The notes below the pieces were generated by a model that did not search any database, was not told the DNA's origin, and saw nothing but the letters and a program-made list of their open reading frames with translations. Source: CAYLNH01 sp964384625 (GTDB taxonomy: Bacteria > Verrucomicrobiota > Lentisphaeria > JABSQK01). From it: a stretch of 5,643 nt of DNA. Both the position numbers and the translations under genes were made by a program. Numbering within the stretch: position 1 is the stretch's first letter; every line of letters begins with the position of its first letter. The DNA lies in contig CAYLNH010000371.1 in assembly GCA_964384625.1 (NCBI GenBank), positions 1 through 5,643 on the forward strand, written 5' to 3'. Shown here piece by piece: positions 1-5,643 of the stretch.

Positions 1-65
1 TGAGAGTCGGGACTCGAGGCAAAGAAGGGCAGCAGACGAGGGCTTACTATCCGGCCGCCGCCGAC

Positions 66-94
66 TTGGCAGATTCCGTATTCGTTGCTACTGT
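66..94 (+). promoter_or_regulatory. Candidate sigma-70 promoter for the isomerase-exporter genes
   Basis: TTGGCA (66-71) resembles a -35 box. After 17 bases comes TACTGT (89-94), a weak -10 box that gains support from a TG at the extended -10 position (86-87). Transcription would start near 101, leaving a leader of about 27 bases before the first gene. The rest of 1-127 shows no gene. The TGA at 1-3 could be the stop of an upstream gene, but that cannot be judged here. The call rests on pattern only. Confidence 0.33.
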
Positions 95-127
95 ATGTAC
101 GAGTCGGCAGGCGGAATAGGATGACTT

Positions 128-1174
128 ATGTCCGAACACGTCGAACAAGAGACCTTTGGGCCGTTTGCAGAAATCAACGTATTTCAGTACGGCGACTACG
201 TCTGCTCCCTGCATCAGATCCTGGCCTGGGCCGAATTCACCGGGCGGCTCGAGGCCATCACCGCACACCTGCGCCGGACGGAACGGGCCCTGCTGGCGAC
301 GTCCGAGGTCATGCCGGAACATGTGAACCAGGCGGTCACCGAGTTCCGCTATCGGCACAACCTGATTACCGCCGAAGAAACCGAGGTCTGGCTGGCGGAA
401 CGGAATCTGGCCCGCGATGATCTCTATCGGCATGTCTACCGCATCTTCTGCAGCGACCCCATGGAAATGGCGCTTTCGGAGAACGACTGGTGCGAGGCCG
501 TCCCGGATCCGTTCGCGGAGATCTGGGCCGAACTCCACTTCACCGGGCAGTTCGATGTCCTGGTCGAGGAGTTCCTTTTTCGCGTGGCCGCCATGGTGCT
601 CAACCCGCCGGAGGAAAAACGGACCGAGTCGCTCAACCTGAATGTCAGTCATCTGGCCAAATTGCTGATCGGGCCGTACTTCGAATTTGTCCGTACGACT
701 GAAGGCTGCTATCTCGAGCACGCGGAACGGGTTGCCGACCGCGAGACGTGCGAACGCCGATTGAAGTCGCAGCGGATGGGCCTGCTTCGGGTGCAGTACC
801 AGGCGTTGTCGTATCCGGCCGAATCCGCGGCGCGCGAGGCCTACAGCTGTATGGTCTTCGACAATGAGGAGCCGCATGACCTGGCCGAGCGCACCGGCGT
901 TCTCGTCCGCACCGGAACGGCCTTTGTCGAGGACCTCCCTGAAGACCTCGGGCGGCATCTGCTCTCAGCCCAGCCCGACGAATGTCTGGCGCCCATTCAA
1001 CTGGCCAGCCATGAAGGATATACGGTCTGCAAACTTCTCACCAAAGAAGAGCCGCGGCTGAGCAGTGGTCCGGTCATCAGTCGGATCAAACGGCGTATTG
1101 TCGCGGAATCCCTCGAGGCAGAGATCGAAAGCAATCTGCAGTGGCTGCCGTGGCGCCCGGAAGGCGATGAATGA
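128..1174 (+). CDS. Cytoplasmic PpiC/SurA-like peptidyl-prolyl isomerase homologue, parvulin domain degenerate
   Basis: A 348-residue protein resembling the parvulin-type isomerases found beside C39 peptide exporters in cyanobacteria (recognised from memory of the family). Residues 15-108 form a SurA-N-like helical domain: FTG at 37-39, then a T-E-x-x-x-W-L-A motif at 84-90 and the following L-A-R-D-D-L. Residues 130-212 look like a diverged second copy: FTG again at 138-140, and YLEHAERVADRETCERRL echoing the end of copy one. Residues 220-304 fit a reduced parvulin domain: VQYQALSYPAESAAREAY matches its first strand and helix, and LLSAQPDECLAPIQL...GYTVCKLL its last part. The histidine usual in the first strand is absent, so isomerase activity is doubtful and a chaperone or binding role is possible. 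No signal peptide or membrane segment is visible, so it should stay in the cytoplasm, unlike SurA. Eight cysteines are present. ATG 128 follows AGGA (118-121) at 6 bases. The stop overlaps the exporter start by 4 bases, which suggests coupled translation and a shared task. Confidence 0.78.
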   Translation: MSEHVEQETFGPFAEINVFQYGDYVCSLHQILAWAEFTGRLEAITAHLRRTERALLATSEVMPEHVNQAVTEFRYRHNLITAEETEVWLAERNLARDDLYRHVYRIFCSDPMEMALSENDWCEAVPDPFAEIWAELHFTGQFDVLVEEFLFRVAAMVLNPPEEKRTESLNLNVSHLAKLLIGPYFEFVRTTEGCYLEHAERVADRETCERRLKSQRMGLLRVQYQALSYPAESAAREAYSCMVFDNEEPHDLAERTGVLVRTGTAFVEDLPEDLGRHLLSAQPDECLAPIQLASHEGYTVCKLLTKEEPRLSSGPVISRIKRRIVAESLEAEIESNLQWLPWRPEGDE

Positions 1175-4100
1175 GTGATCCGGGTAATCTCCTGCGGGAC
1201 AGCGCCTTCCTCCGCCTGCTGCCGACCGCGGCGCGCGCCGACATGCTCTCCTGCTTTACCGAACTGCACTTCAAGTTCGGCGATCCCATCGTTACCGAAG
1301 GCGAGCCGGCGGACAGCTTTTACGTCATCGTCTCGGGGCGGGCGCGCGTGGTCAAGCAGCACGAGAACGGCGAGGAAGTCCACCTGACCAACCTTGCGGC
1401 CGGCGACAGTTTCGGCGAGATCGGCTTATTGAGCGGCGGCCTGCGGACGGCCACCGTGCGGGCGAGTGAGCCGGTCTGTGTGCTGCGGCTGGAGAAAGAA
1501 GACTTCGACCGGGTCGTCGGCGACAGCATGCAGCTCCGGCAGTTCATCCAGCTCCAGTTGAAGCACCGTTCGCTGCAGGGGTTCCTGCGGGAGTACACCC
1601 GGTTCTCGGCGGCGCCGCTGCCCGTGCTCGAACGCATTCTGCAACTGCTGCGCCCGGCGGAATACCATCCCGGCGAGACGGTAATCCGGCAGGGCGAGGA
1701 AGGCGGATCCGTGTTCATCGTCGAGAAGGGCCGGCTGACGGTCTACCGCGATGAAGATGACGGCGAACACCGGGTCCTCGGCTACCTGCGGCCCGGCGAT
1801 TACTTCGGTGAGCTCTCCCTGCTCCAGGGCAGTATGCGCTGCGCCACTGTGGAAGCGCAGACCGATTGCCTGCTGCATGTCCTGTCGCCGCGCGACTGGG
1901 AGACGCTTCTGAACGAGCATCCGGAGCTGCAGGAACTGGTGCAGGAGCGGATCGCCAACTACCACGGGTCCTCACAGGAACTGCGCGTCCCCCTTGATTT
2001 TCAACAGGGCGAAGCGGATTGGGCGCATGCGGAGGTCAGCGACGCCTATGAACCGATCACGCCGCCGCCGCCGCCGGCCGCCGCCGCCGCGGAGCCCTTG
2101 TCCTCCCGCACCGCCGCCGGCCGGGTTTCTTTTGTCCCGCAAATCGATGAGATGGACTGCGGCGTCGCCGCGCTGGCGATGATCTGCAGCTATTTCGGGC
2201 GCCAGGTCAAGCGCAGTTACCTGCGCGAAATCACCGGCGCCACCGCGGAAGGCACCGGCTCGCGCGACATCAGCAGCGCCGCCCGCGAACTGGGACTCGA
2301 TTCCGAGGTGGTCAAGAAATCGCCCGGCCAGCTCGGCGAGCTGCCGTGCCCGGCCATGCTGCACTTCGCTCCCGATCACTGGGTCGTTCTCATGGAAGTG
2401 CGCGAGGACAAAGTGCGGATCGCCGATCCCGCCAAACAGATCCATTGGATCTCGCGCGATGAATGCCTGAAATGCTGGAGCGGCTTTGCCGTGCTGTTCC
2501 ACTATACCGAACGCTTTGACGAGGAACTGGAGAGCGATCAGAACGCCTGGGCCTGGCTGCGGCCGATCATCACGAAAGTCCGCTGGCCGATCGCCGCCAC
2601 TGCCGGTCTCACCCTGCTCATCTGCAGTTGCCAGATCCTGTTGCCGATCTTTATTCAGCGGACCATTGACCATGTCATCGGCTCGACCGACCTGGACCTG
2701 CTGAGCAAATTGCGGGCCATGGACATTACCACGATCTATCTTGTCCTGGCGTTGGCGTTGACGTTGATTCTGATGCTGCTGCAGCGGCATATCCTGGCCC
2801 GCTGCACGATCCGGCTGGACCGCGGCATCCTCGACCATATCCTCCAGCGCATGCTGCAGCTGCCCTTGCTCTACTTCCTCAACCGCCGGCCCTCCGACAT
2901 CCAGCAGCGCCTGATCGGCGCCCGCGAGATCCGGTACTTCATCATGGAGAACTGCTCCAACAGCCTGCTGGCGCTGGTGCAGGTGCTGGCGTTCGCTCTT
3001 GTGATGTTCGTCTTCAGTCCGCGGCTGGCGCTCTGGTTTCTGGTGATCATGTTGCCGGTCTATCTGATTCTGCTCTTCCTGGCCGGCCGGATTCTGCGCC
3101 CGGCGTTTGCCGGCCTGCAGGAGACGGAGGCGGCGTTTCAGCGGCTGCAGGACGATGTGATCAACGGCATCCGTGTGGTCAAGTCCGCCGGCGGCGAACA
3201 GCAGTTCCGGGACGCGGCCGTCGGCAATTTCCTCCGGATTACGCGGCATCAGGCCCAGAACCAGTTCAACATCTCCGCCTTCCAGGGCACGGTCCAGGGA
3301 CTCTGGGTGCTCTCCAGCATCCTGTTCCTCTGGTTCGGCGCGCGGTACGTCATCAAAGGCGACTTGACGCTCGGCCGGTTTATCGCTTTTCATATTCTGA
3401 TCGCCATGCTCTACGCCCCGGTCATGAGCCTGATCCAGCTGTGGGTCGACTATCTGGCCGCCGGCCTCTGGCTCCAGCGCCTGAACGACATCATCCAGTG
3501 GCGCTCGGAAGAGGACCTGTCCGACGGCGAACGCACGGCCGCCGCCAGCCTGCAGGGCCGGGTCGAGTTCCGCGATGTCAGCATTCACTTCGGCGGCAGC
3601 GAGTCCGCGCCGATTCTGGAGTCCATCAGTTTTACGGCGAACCCCGGCCAACGCATCGGCATCCTGGGGCGCAGCGGCTCCGGCAAAACCGTGCTGGCCA
3701 AGACCATCGCCGCGCTGCTGCAGCCCAGCAGCGGCCGCATCCTGTATGACGACGTCCCCGAAACCAGAATCCGGCTGCCCGAACTGCGGCGGCAGATCGG
3801 ACTCGTCCTCGAGGATGAACATCTGTTTAACGGCACTGTGCTGGCGAATATCGCCTTCGGCGACAGCCAGCCCGATGCCGCCCGCGCCAAGGCCGTCGCC
3901 CGCACCGCCGGGTTTCATGAGCAGATCGACGCCTTGCCCAACGGCTATCGCACGGAAATCGGCGACGGCGGCGTCCGCCTCGACCTCGGCCTGCGACAGG
4001 GGATCGCCATCACCCGGGCCCTCTATCACGACCCCGCGATCCTGGTTGTCGACGACGCCACCGGCGCCCTCGATGTCGAGTCCGAATCGGTCCTCCTCGA

Positions 4101-4284
4101 TAACCTGGAAGAGGCGCTCCAGCACCGAACCGTCATTTTTCTCAGTCAACGACCGGGACTGGTGCGGCGAACAGATCGCATCTTTATGCTTGATCACGGA
4201 CGGATTGTCGAGCAAGGTACACATGACGAACTCATGGAACGCCGCGGGTTGTATTATCACCTGACTACGCGGCAGATGGACTAG
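1171..4284 (+). CDS. Peptidase-containing ABC exporter with two N-terminal cyclic-nucleotide-binding domains
   Basis: A 1037-residue fusion. Residues 12-130 and 140-262 are cNMP-binding folds; their phosphate cassettes keep Gly-Glu and Arg (G82-E83...R92; G213-E214...R223). A Pro/Ala linker (297-307) leads to a C39 peptidase (about 318-445) with Q324, C330, H403 and D419 all present, so cleavage after a double-glycine leader is expected. Six membrane segments follow: about 473-495, 520-538, 596-616, 619-639, 710-729 and 737-759. The ATPase domain (795-1037) has Walker A GRSGSGKT (833-840), but E881 replaces the Q-loop Gln, the signature reads LDLGL (937-941), D962 replaces the catalytic Glu and Q993 replaces the H-loop His. 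Known family role: the exporter cuts and exports small peptides across the inner membrane, using ATP. The order cNMP-C39-ABC resembles, from memory, cyanobacterial HetC. ATG 1171 has GGAAGG (1159-1164) 6 bases upstream. Weak ATPase, an unseen partner, or a regulatory NBD are all open. Confidence 0.92.
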   Translation: MSDPGNLLRDSAFLRLLPTAARADMLSCFTELHFKFGDPIVTEGEPADSFYVIVSGRARVVKQHENGEEVHLTNLAAGDSFGEIGLLSGGLRTATVRASEPVCVLRLEKEDFDRVVGDSMQLRQFIQLQLKHRSLQGFLREYTRFSAAPLPVLERILQLLRPAEYHPGETVIRQGEEGGSVFIVEKGRLTVYRDEDDGEHRVLGYLRPGDYFGELSLLQGSMRCATVEAQTDCLLHVLSPRDWETLLNEHPELQELVQERIANYHGSSQELRVPLDFQQGEADWAHAEVSDAYEPITPPPPPAAAAAEPLSSRTAAGRVSFVPQIDEMDCGVAALAMICSYFGRQVKRSYLREITGATAEGTGSRDISSAARELGLDSEVVKKSPGQLGELPCPAMLHFAPDHWVVLMEVREDKVRIADPAKQIHWISRDECLKCWSGFAVLFHYTERFDEELESDQNAWAWLRPIITKVRWPIAATAGLTLLICSCQILLPIFIQRTIDHVIGSTDLDLLSKLRAMDITTIYLVLALALTLILMLLQRHILARCTIRLDRGILDHILQRMLQLPLLYFLNRRPSDIQQRLIGAREIRYFIMENCSNSLLALVQVLAFALVMFVFSPRLALWFLVIMLPVYLILLFLAGRILRPAFAGLQETEAAFQRLQDDVINGIRVVKSAGGEQQFRDAAVGNFLRITRHQAQNQFNISAFQGTVQGLWVLSSILFLWFGARYVIKGDLTLGRFIAFHILIAMLYAPVMSLIQLWVDYLAAGLWLQRLNDIIQWRSEEDLSDGERTAAASLQGRVEFRDVSIHFGGSESAPILESISFTANPGQRIGILGRSGSGKTVLAKTIAALLQPSSGRILYDDVPETRIRLPELRRQIGLVLEDEHLFNGTVLANIAFGDSQPDAARAKAVARTAGFHEQIDALPNGYRTEIGDGGVRLDLGLRQGIAITRALYHDPAILVVDDATGALDVESESVLLDNLEEALQHRTVIFLSQRPGLVRRTDRIFMLDHGRIVEQGTHDELMERRGLYYHLTTRQMD
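2060..2091 (+). repeat. In-frame CCG/GCC triplet tract encoding a Pro5-Ala5 linker
   Basis: Five CCG codons (2062-2076) are followed by four GCC codons and one GCG (2077-2091), giving five prolines then five alanines at residues 298-307. The tract lies exactly between the second cyclic-nucleotide domain and the C39 peptidase. Changes in copy number would alter linker length without shifting frame. Confidence 0.85.
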
Positions 4285-4356
4285 CCCGGAGACGCCATGG
4301 GTTGCGGTAACGCAGGACAAAGGACGAGATCTTCGGGCTGACAAGGACGGAAATAT
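4285..4356 (+). other. Intergenic leader of the activator gene, with a 14-codon ORF
   Basis: This 72-base gap separates the exporter stop from the activator start. GGAGA (4288-4292) precedes an ATG at 4297 that opens a 14-codon frame ending at TGA 4339-4341, 15 bases before the activator start. Inside it TGCG-GTAA-CGCA (4303-4314) can form a 4-bp stem with a GNRA-type loop. The activator has its own AAGGA (4343-4347), 9 bases before its ATG. No convincing promoter or terminator is visible, so read-through from the exporter is likely. Whether the small frame is translated cannot be told. Confidence 0.2.
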
Positions 4357-5388
4357 ATGGATGTTCCCCGGTTGCCAAGTGATTTGCGCCTGGAGGATCT
4401 GACCAGCAACAACCCGCAGATGCAGCGGTGCCTGACGCTGGCGACGGAGGCCGCGCGCTCCCGCCTGCCGATCCTGCTGCTGGGCGAATCGGGCACCGGC
4501 AAGACGCTGCTGGCCCATGCGATCCACAATTCGTCGCCCCGCCGGGACGCGCCGTTCATCTCATTCAATGCGTCGGCCATGAGTGATACCCTGCTGGAAA
4601 GTCAGTTGTTCGGGCATGAAAAAGGGGCTTTCACCGGCGCCGCGCAGGCGCTGCGCGGCAAATTCGAAATGGCCGACAACGGCTCGCTGTTTTTCGATGA
4701 GATCGCCGATATGAGTCCGGCGGCGCAGGCCAAGATCCTGCGGGCGGTTGAGTACGGTGAATTCGAACGACTCGGTTCCGAGATTACCATGCACGCCGAC
4801 GTCCGCATTATCTCGGCGACCAACAAATCCCTGCGCCGGCTTGCCATCGACGGTCTGTTCCGCGAGGACCTGTACCACCGGTTGAACGGCATCACCCTTC
4901 TGATTCCGCCGCTGCGGAAACGCCCGGAGGACCTGCCGGGACTGATTGCCAGTGAATTCCAGGCGGTTGCCCATAGCTATGAAAAGGACCTGTCCGGCAT
5001 TGATCCGGCAGCCTTCCGAAAGCTTATCGACTACCTCTGGCCCGGCAACCTGCGCGAACTCCATCGCGTCGTGCAGACCGCCGTCCTCTTCGCCAGGGGC
5101 GACACGGTCCAGCCCGATGACGTTGTCTTCGATGAAGAGATGTTCGACGAAGACCTGAGCCTGGCTGCGCGGTTTCGCCCGGAGAAAGCGGCATCCGATC
5201 CGGCACCCGAACCGGAGGAGCGCAACGACCTGACGCTGGAAACGGCGATCCTCCAACATATCGCCAAGGTCTACCAGCTCTGCGGCGAGAACAAGCGCAA
5301 GACCGCCAGGATCCTCGATATCTCCCGCGGCCGTCTCGACCGCTACATGAAGAAGGCTGAAGCCCGTTCCGACTCCGCTCCATCGTAA
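4357..5388 (+). CDS. Sigma-54 enhancer-binding transcription activator, PspF-like (AAA+ plus Fis HTH)
   Basis: A 343-residue activator that should use ATP to open promoters held by sigma-54 RNA polymerase. The AAA+ domain spans about 13-245 and every key element is present: Walker A GESGTGKT (43-50), the sigma-54-contacting GAFTGA loop (90-95), Walker B with D114-E115, sensor I near T155-N156, arginine fingers R169 and R175 in FREDLYHRL, and sensor II in WPGNLREL (228-235). An acidic, Pro-rich linker (about 256-292) leads to a Fis-type helix-turn-helix (about 293-333) with a probable recognition helix at 323-333. No receiver, GAF or PAS domain precedes the AAA+ core; the overall length is close to PspF (about 325 residues). 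Signal input must come from expression level, a binding partner, or another protein. It lies 72 bases after the exporter on the same strand, so it probably belongs to the locus, but its target promoter is not identified. ATG 4357 follows AAGGA at 9 bases and leaves a complete AAA+ domain. Confidence 0.93.
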   Translation: MDVPRLPSDLRLEDLTSNNPQMQRCLTLATEAARSRLPILLLGESGTGKTLLAHAIHNSSPRRDAPFISFNASAMSDTLLESQLFGHEKGAFTGAAQALRGKFEMADNGSLFFDEIADMSPAAQAKILRAVEYGEFERLGSEITMHADVRIISATNKSLRRLAIDGLFREDLYHRLNGITLLIPPLRKRPEDLPGLIASEFQAVAHSYEKDLSGIDPAAFRKLIDYLWPGNLRELHRVVQTAVLFARGDTVQPDDVVFDEEMFDEDLSLAARFRPEKAASDPAPEPEERNDLTLETAILQHIAKVYQLCGENKRKTARILDISRGRLDRYMKKAEARSDSAPS

Positions 5389-5407
5389 CGCGGGAATCCG
5401 TCCCGCG
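5389..5407 (+). terminator. Perfect 7-bp hairpin directly after the activator stop
   Basis: CGCGGGA (5389-5395) and TCCCGCG (5401-5407) are exact reverse complements around a 5-base loop, starting on the base after the stop codon. A T-run appears only about 23 bases later (CTCTTTT near 5428-5434), so this is not a textbook intrinsic terminator. It may act with the C-rich stretch downstream, or protect the 3' end of the message. Confidence 0.42.
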
Positions 5408-5410
5408 AAT

Positions 5411-5480
5411 TCCGCCCCCGACCGGCCTCTTTTAACCGACCCCCGTTGCCGGCGACCACAGCCCGCCCCCCGCCCACGCC
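5411..5480 (+). terminator. C-rich, G-poor stretch, candidate Rho-utilisation site
   Basis: By hand count, these 70 bases hold 40 C and 14 G on the plus strand, a strong C-over-G bias compared with the balanced genes around it. Untranslated C-rich, G-poor RNA after a stop codon is the usual loading site for Rho. Chance composition of a GC-rich spacer is the alternative. Confidence 0.27.
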
Positions 5481-5552
5481 CAAGCGGGGTGCAAAGGGCC
5501 ATGCCGCCAGGTCCGACAACGCCGAACCCAACCGACGTCATCCTACCCGTAA

Positions 5553-5572
5553 ACGTCGTAAACACGTCGTAA
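5553..5572 (+). repeat. Two 9-bp direct repeats, possible operator for the downstream gene
   Basis: ACGTCGTAA occurs at 5553-5561 and again at 5564-5572, with 11 bases from start to start, about one DNA turn. A third, partial ACGTC lies at 5535-5539. Both repeats face the same side of the helix and lie about 65 bases upstream of a strong ribosome-binding site, so they could bind a regulator of the next gene. No binding protein is identified. Confidence 0.4.
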
Positions 5573-5596
5573 TTCAGCGCCATTCTTTGCCAGACC

Positions 5597-5617
5597 CCGG
5601 GTCGCTCGTCGGCCCGG
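5597..5617 (+). promoter_or_regulatory. Strong hairpin in the leader of the next gene
   Basis: CCGGGTCG (5597-5604) pairs with CGGCCCGG (5610-5617), giving 8 bp including one U-G wobble, with a 5-base loop. It ends about 18 bases before the AAGGAG site. It could tune translation or RNA stability. A competing short palindrome, GACCCCGGGTC (5593-5603), overlaps the 5' arm. Confidence 0.3.
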
Positions 5618-5632
5618 TGAATGAGTTCATCA

Positions 5633-5642
5633 GGGAAGGAGA
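5633..5642 (+). promoter_or_regulatory. Ribosome-binding site of a gene starting just beyond the window
   Basis: GGGAAGGAGA contains AAGGAG (5636-5641), the best Shine-Dalgarno match in the window, and ends 2 bases before the window edge. A start codon is expected a few bases past 5643. In-window GTG 5617 and ATG 5622 also open frames to the edge but have no such site upstream, so they are less likely starts. Confidence 0.6.
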
Positions 5643-5643
5643 C

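Noticed and set aside
4..15. GAGTC-GG-GACTC inverted repeat at the left edge
   Set aside because: The arms are 5 bp with a 2-base centre, too short for a stable hairpin, and there is no context to support an operator.
67..90. Possible sigma-54 promoter (TGGCA ... TTGCTA) before the first gene
   Set aside because: The GG and GC elements are 17 bases apart, not the required 10, so sigma-54 polymerase should not recognise it.
47..958. 303-codon open frame on the minus strand opposite the isomerase homologue
   Set aside because: No domain is recognisable, and the plus-strand frame has a ribosome-binding site, family resemblance and a coupled downstream gene.
2131..2508. Possibility that the C39 domain is an inactive, CLD-like version
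   Set aside because: Q324, C330, H403 and D419 are all present in the expected contexts, so it should be catalytic.
1972..4527. 851-codon open frame on the minus strand
   Set aside because: It lies opposite the exporter, whose plus-strand frame has complete, ordered domains. Its translation is low-complexity, rich in Gln, Asp, Gly and Arg with no recognisable motif, as expected for a GC-rich antisense shadow.
5484..5500. GG-N10-GC spacing in the downstream spacer as a sigma-54 promoter
   Set aside because: Only the invariant dinucleotides match; the surrounding -24 and -12 bases are poor, and such matches are frequent by chance in GC-rich DNA.
5501..5572. 23-codon ORF in the spacer as a candidate precursor peptide
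   Set aside because: The AAAGGG before its ATG is only 2 bases away, the peptide has no double-glycine site, and its stop falls inside the direct repeat.
4561..5583. 340-codon open frame on the minus strand opposite the activator
   Set aside because: The plus strand encodes every AAA+ motif here. The minus frame has no motif and runs through the spacer by high GC alone.

Overview
The window is a compact, high-GC bacterial locus with three genes, all on the plus strand: a PpiC/SurA-like peptidyl-prolyl isomerase homologue (128-1174), a 1037-residue cyclic-nucleotide-sensor/C39-peptidase/ABC exporter fusion (1171-4284), and a sigma-54 enhancer-binding protein with a Fis-type helix-turn-helix (4357-5388). 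Clear Shine-Dalgarno sites, the sigma-54 activator and the exporter type indicate a bacterium, probably Gram-negative. The combination recalls cyanobacterial and Planctomycetes/Verrucomicrobia/Lentisphaerae-type genomes, but the sequence does not fix the taxon.

Layout. 1-127 is a short leader with a plausible extended -10 promoter. Genes 1 and 2 overlap by 4 bases (ATGA) and are probably translationally coupled. A 72-base gap holding only a 14-codon ORF precedes gene 3. Immediately after gene 3 come a perfect 7-bp hairpin and a C-rich, G-poor stretch that could end transcription. The last ~100 bases look like the control region of another gene: two 9-bp direct repeats one helical turn apart, a strong leader hairpin, and an AAGGAG ribosome-binding site ending 2 bases before the window edge.

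How the parts may work together (inference). The exporter has an intact C39 triad, so it should trim a double-glycine-type leader from a peptide and export the product. Two N-terminal cyclic-nucleotide folds could gate it. The isomerase homologue has no signal peptide, so it probably acts in the cytoplasm, perhaps on the precursor. The activator has no sensor domain of its own and may drive a sigma-54 promoter nearby. No precursor peptide, HlyD-type adaptor or outer-membrane channel lies in the window; the unseen downstream gene is the first place to look.

The most unusual observation is that the exporter's ATPase domain keeps Walker A but is altered in its Q-loop, signature, Walker B glutamate and H-loop. 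A homodimer would therefore have no canonical hydrolysis site.
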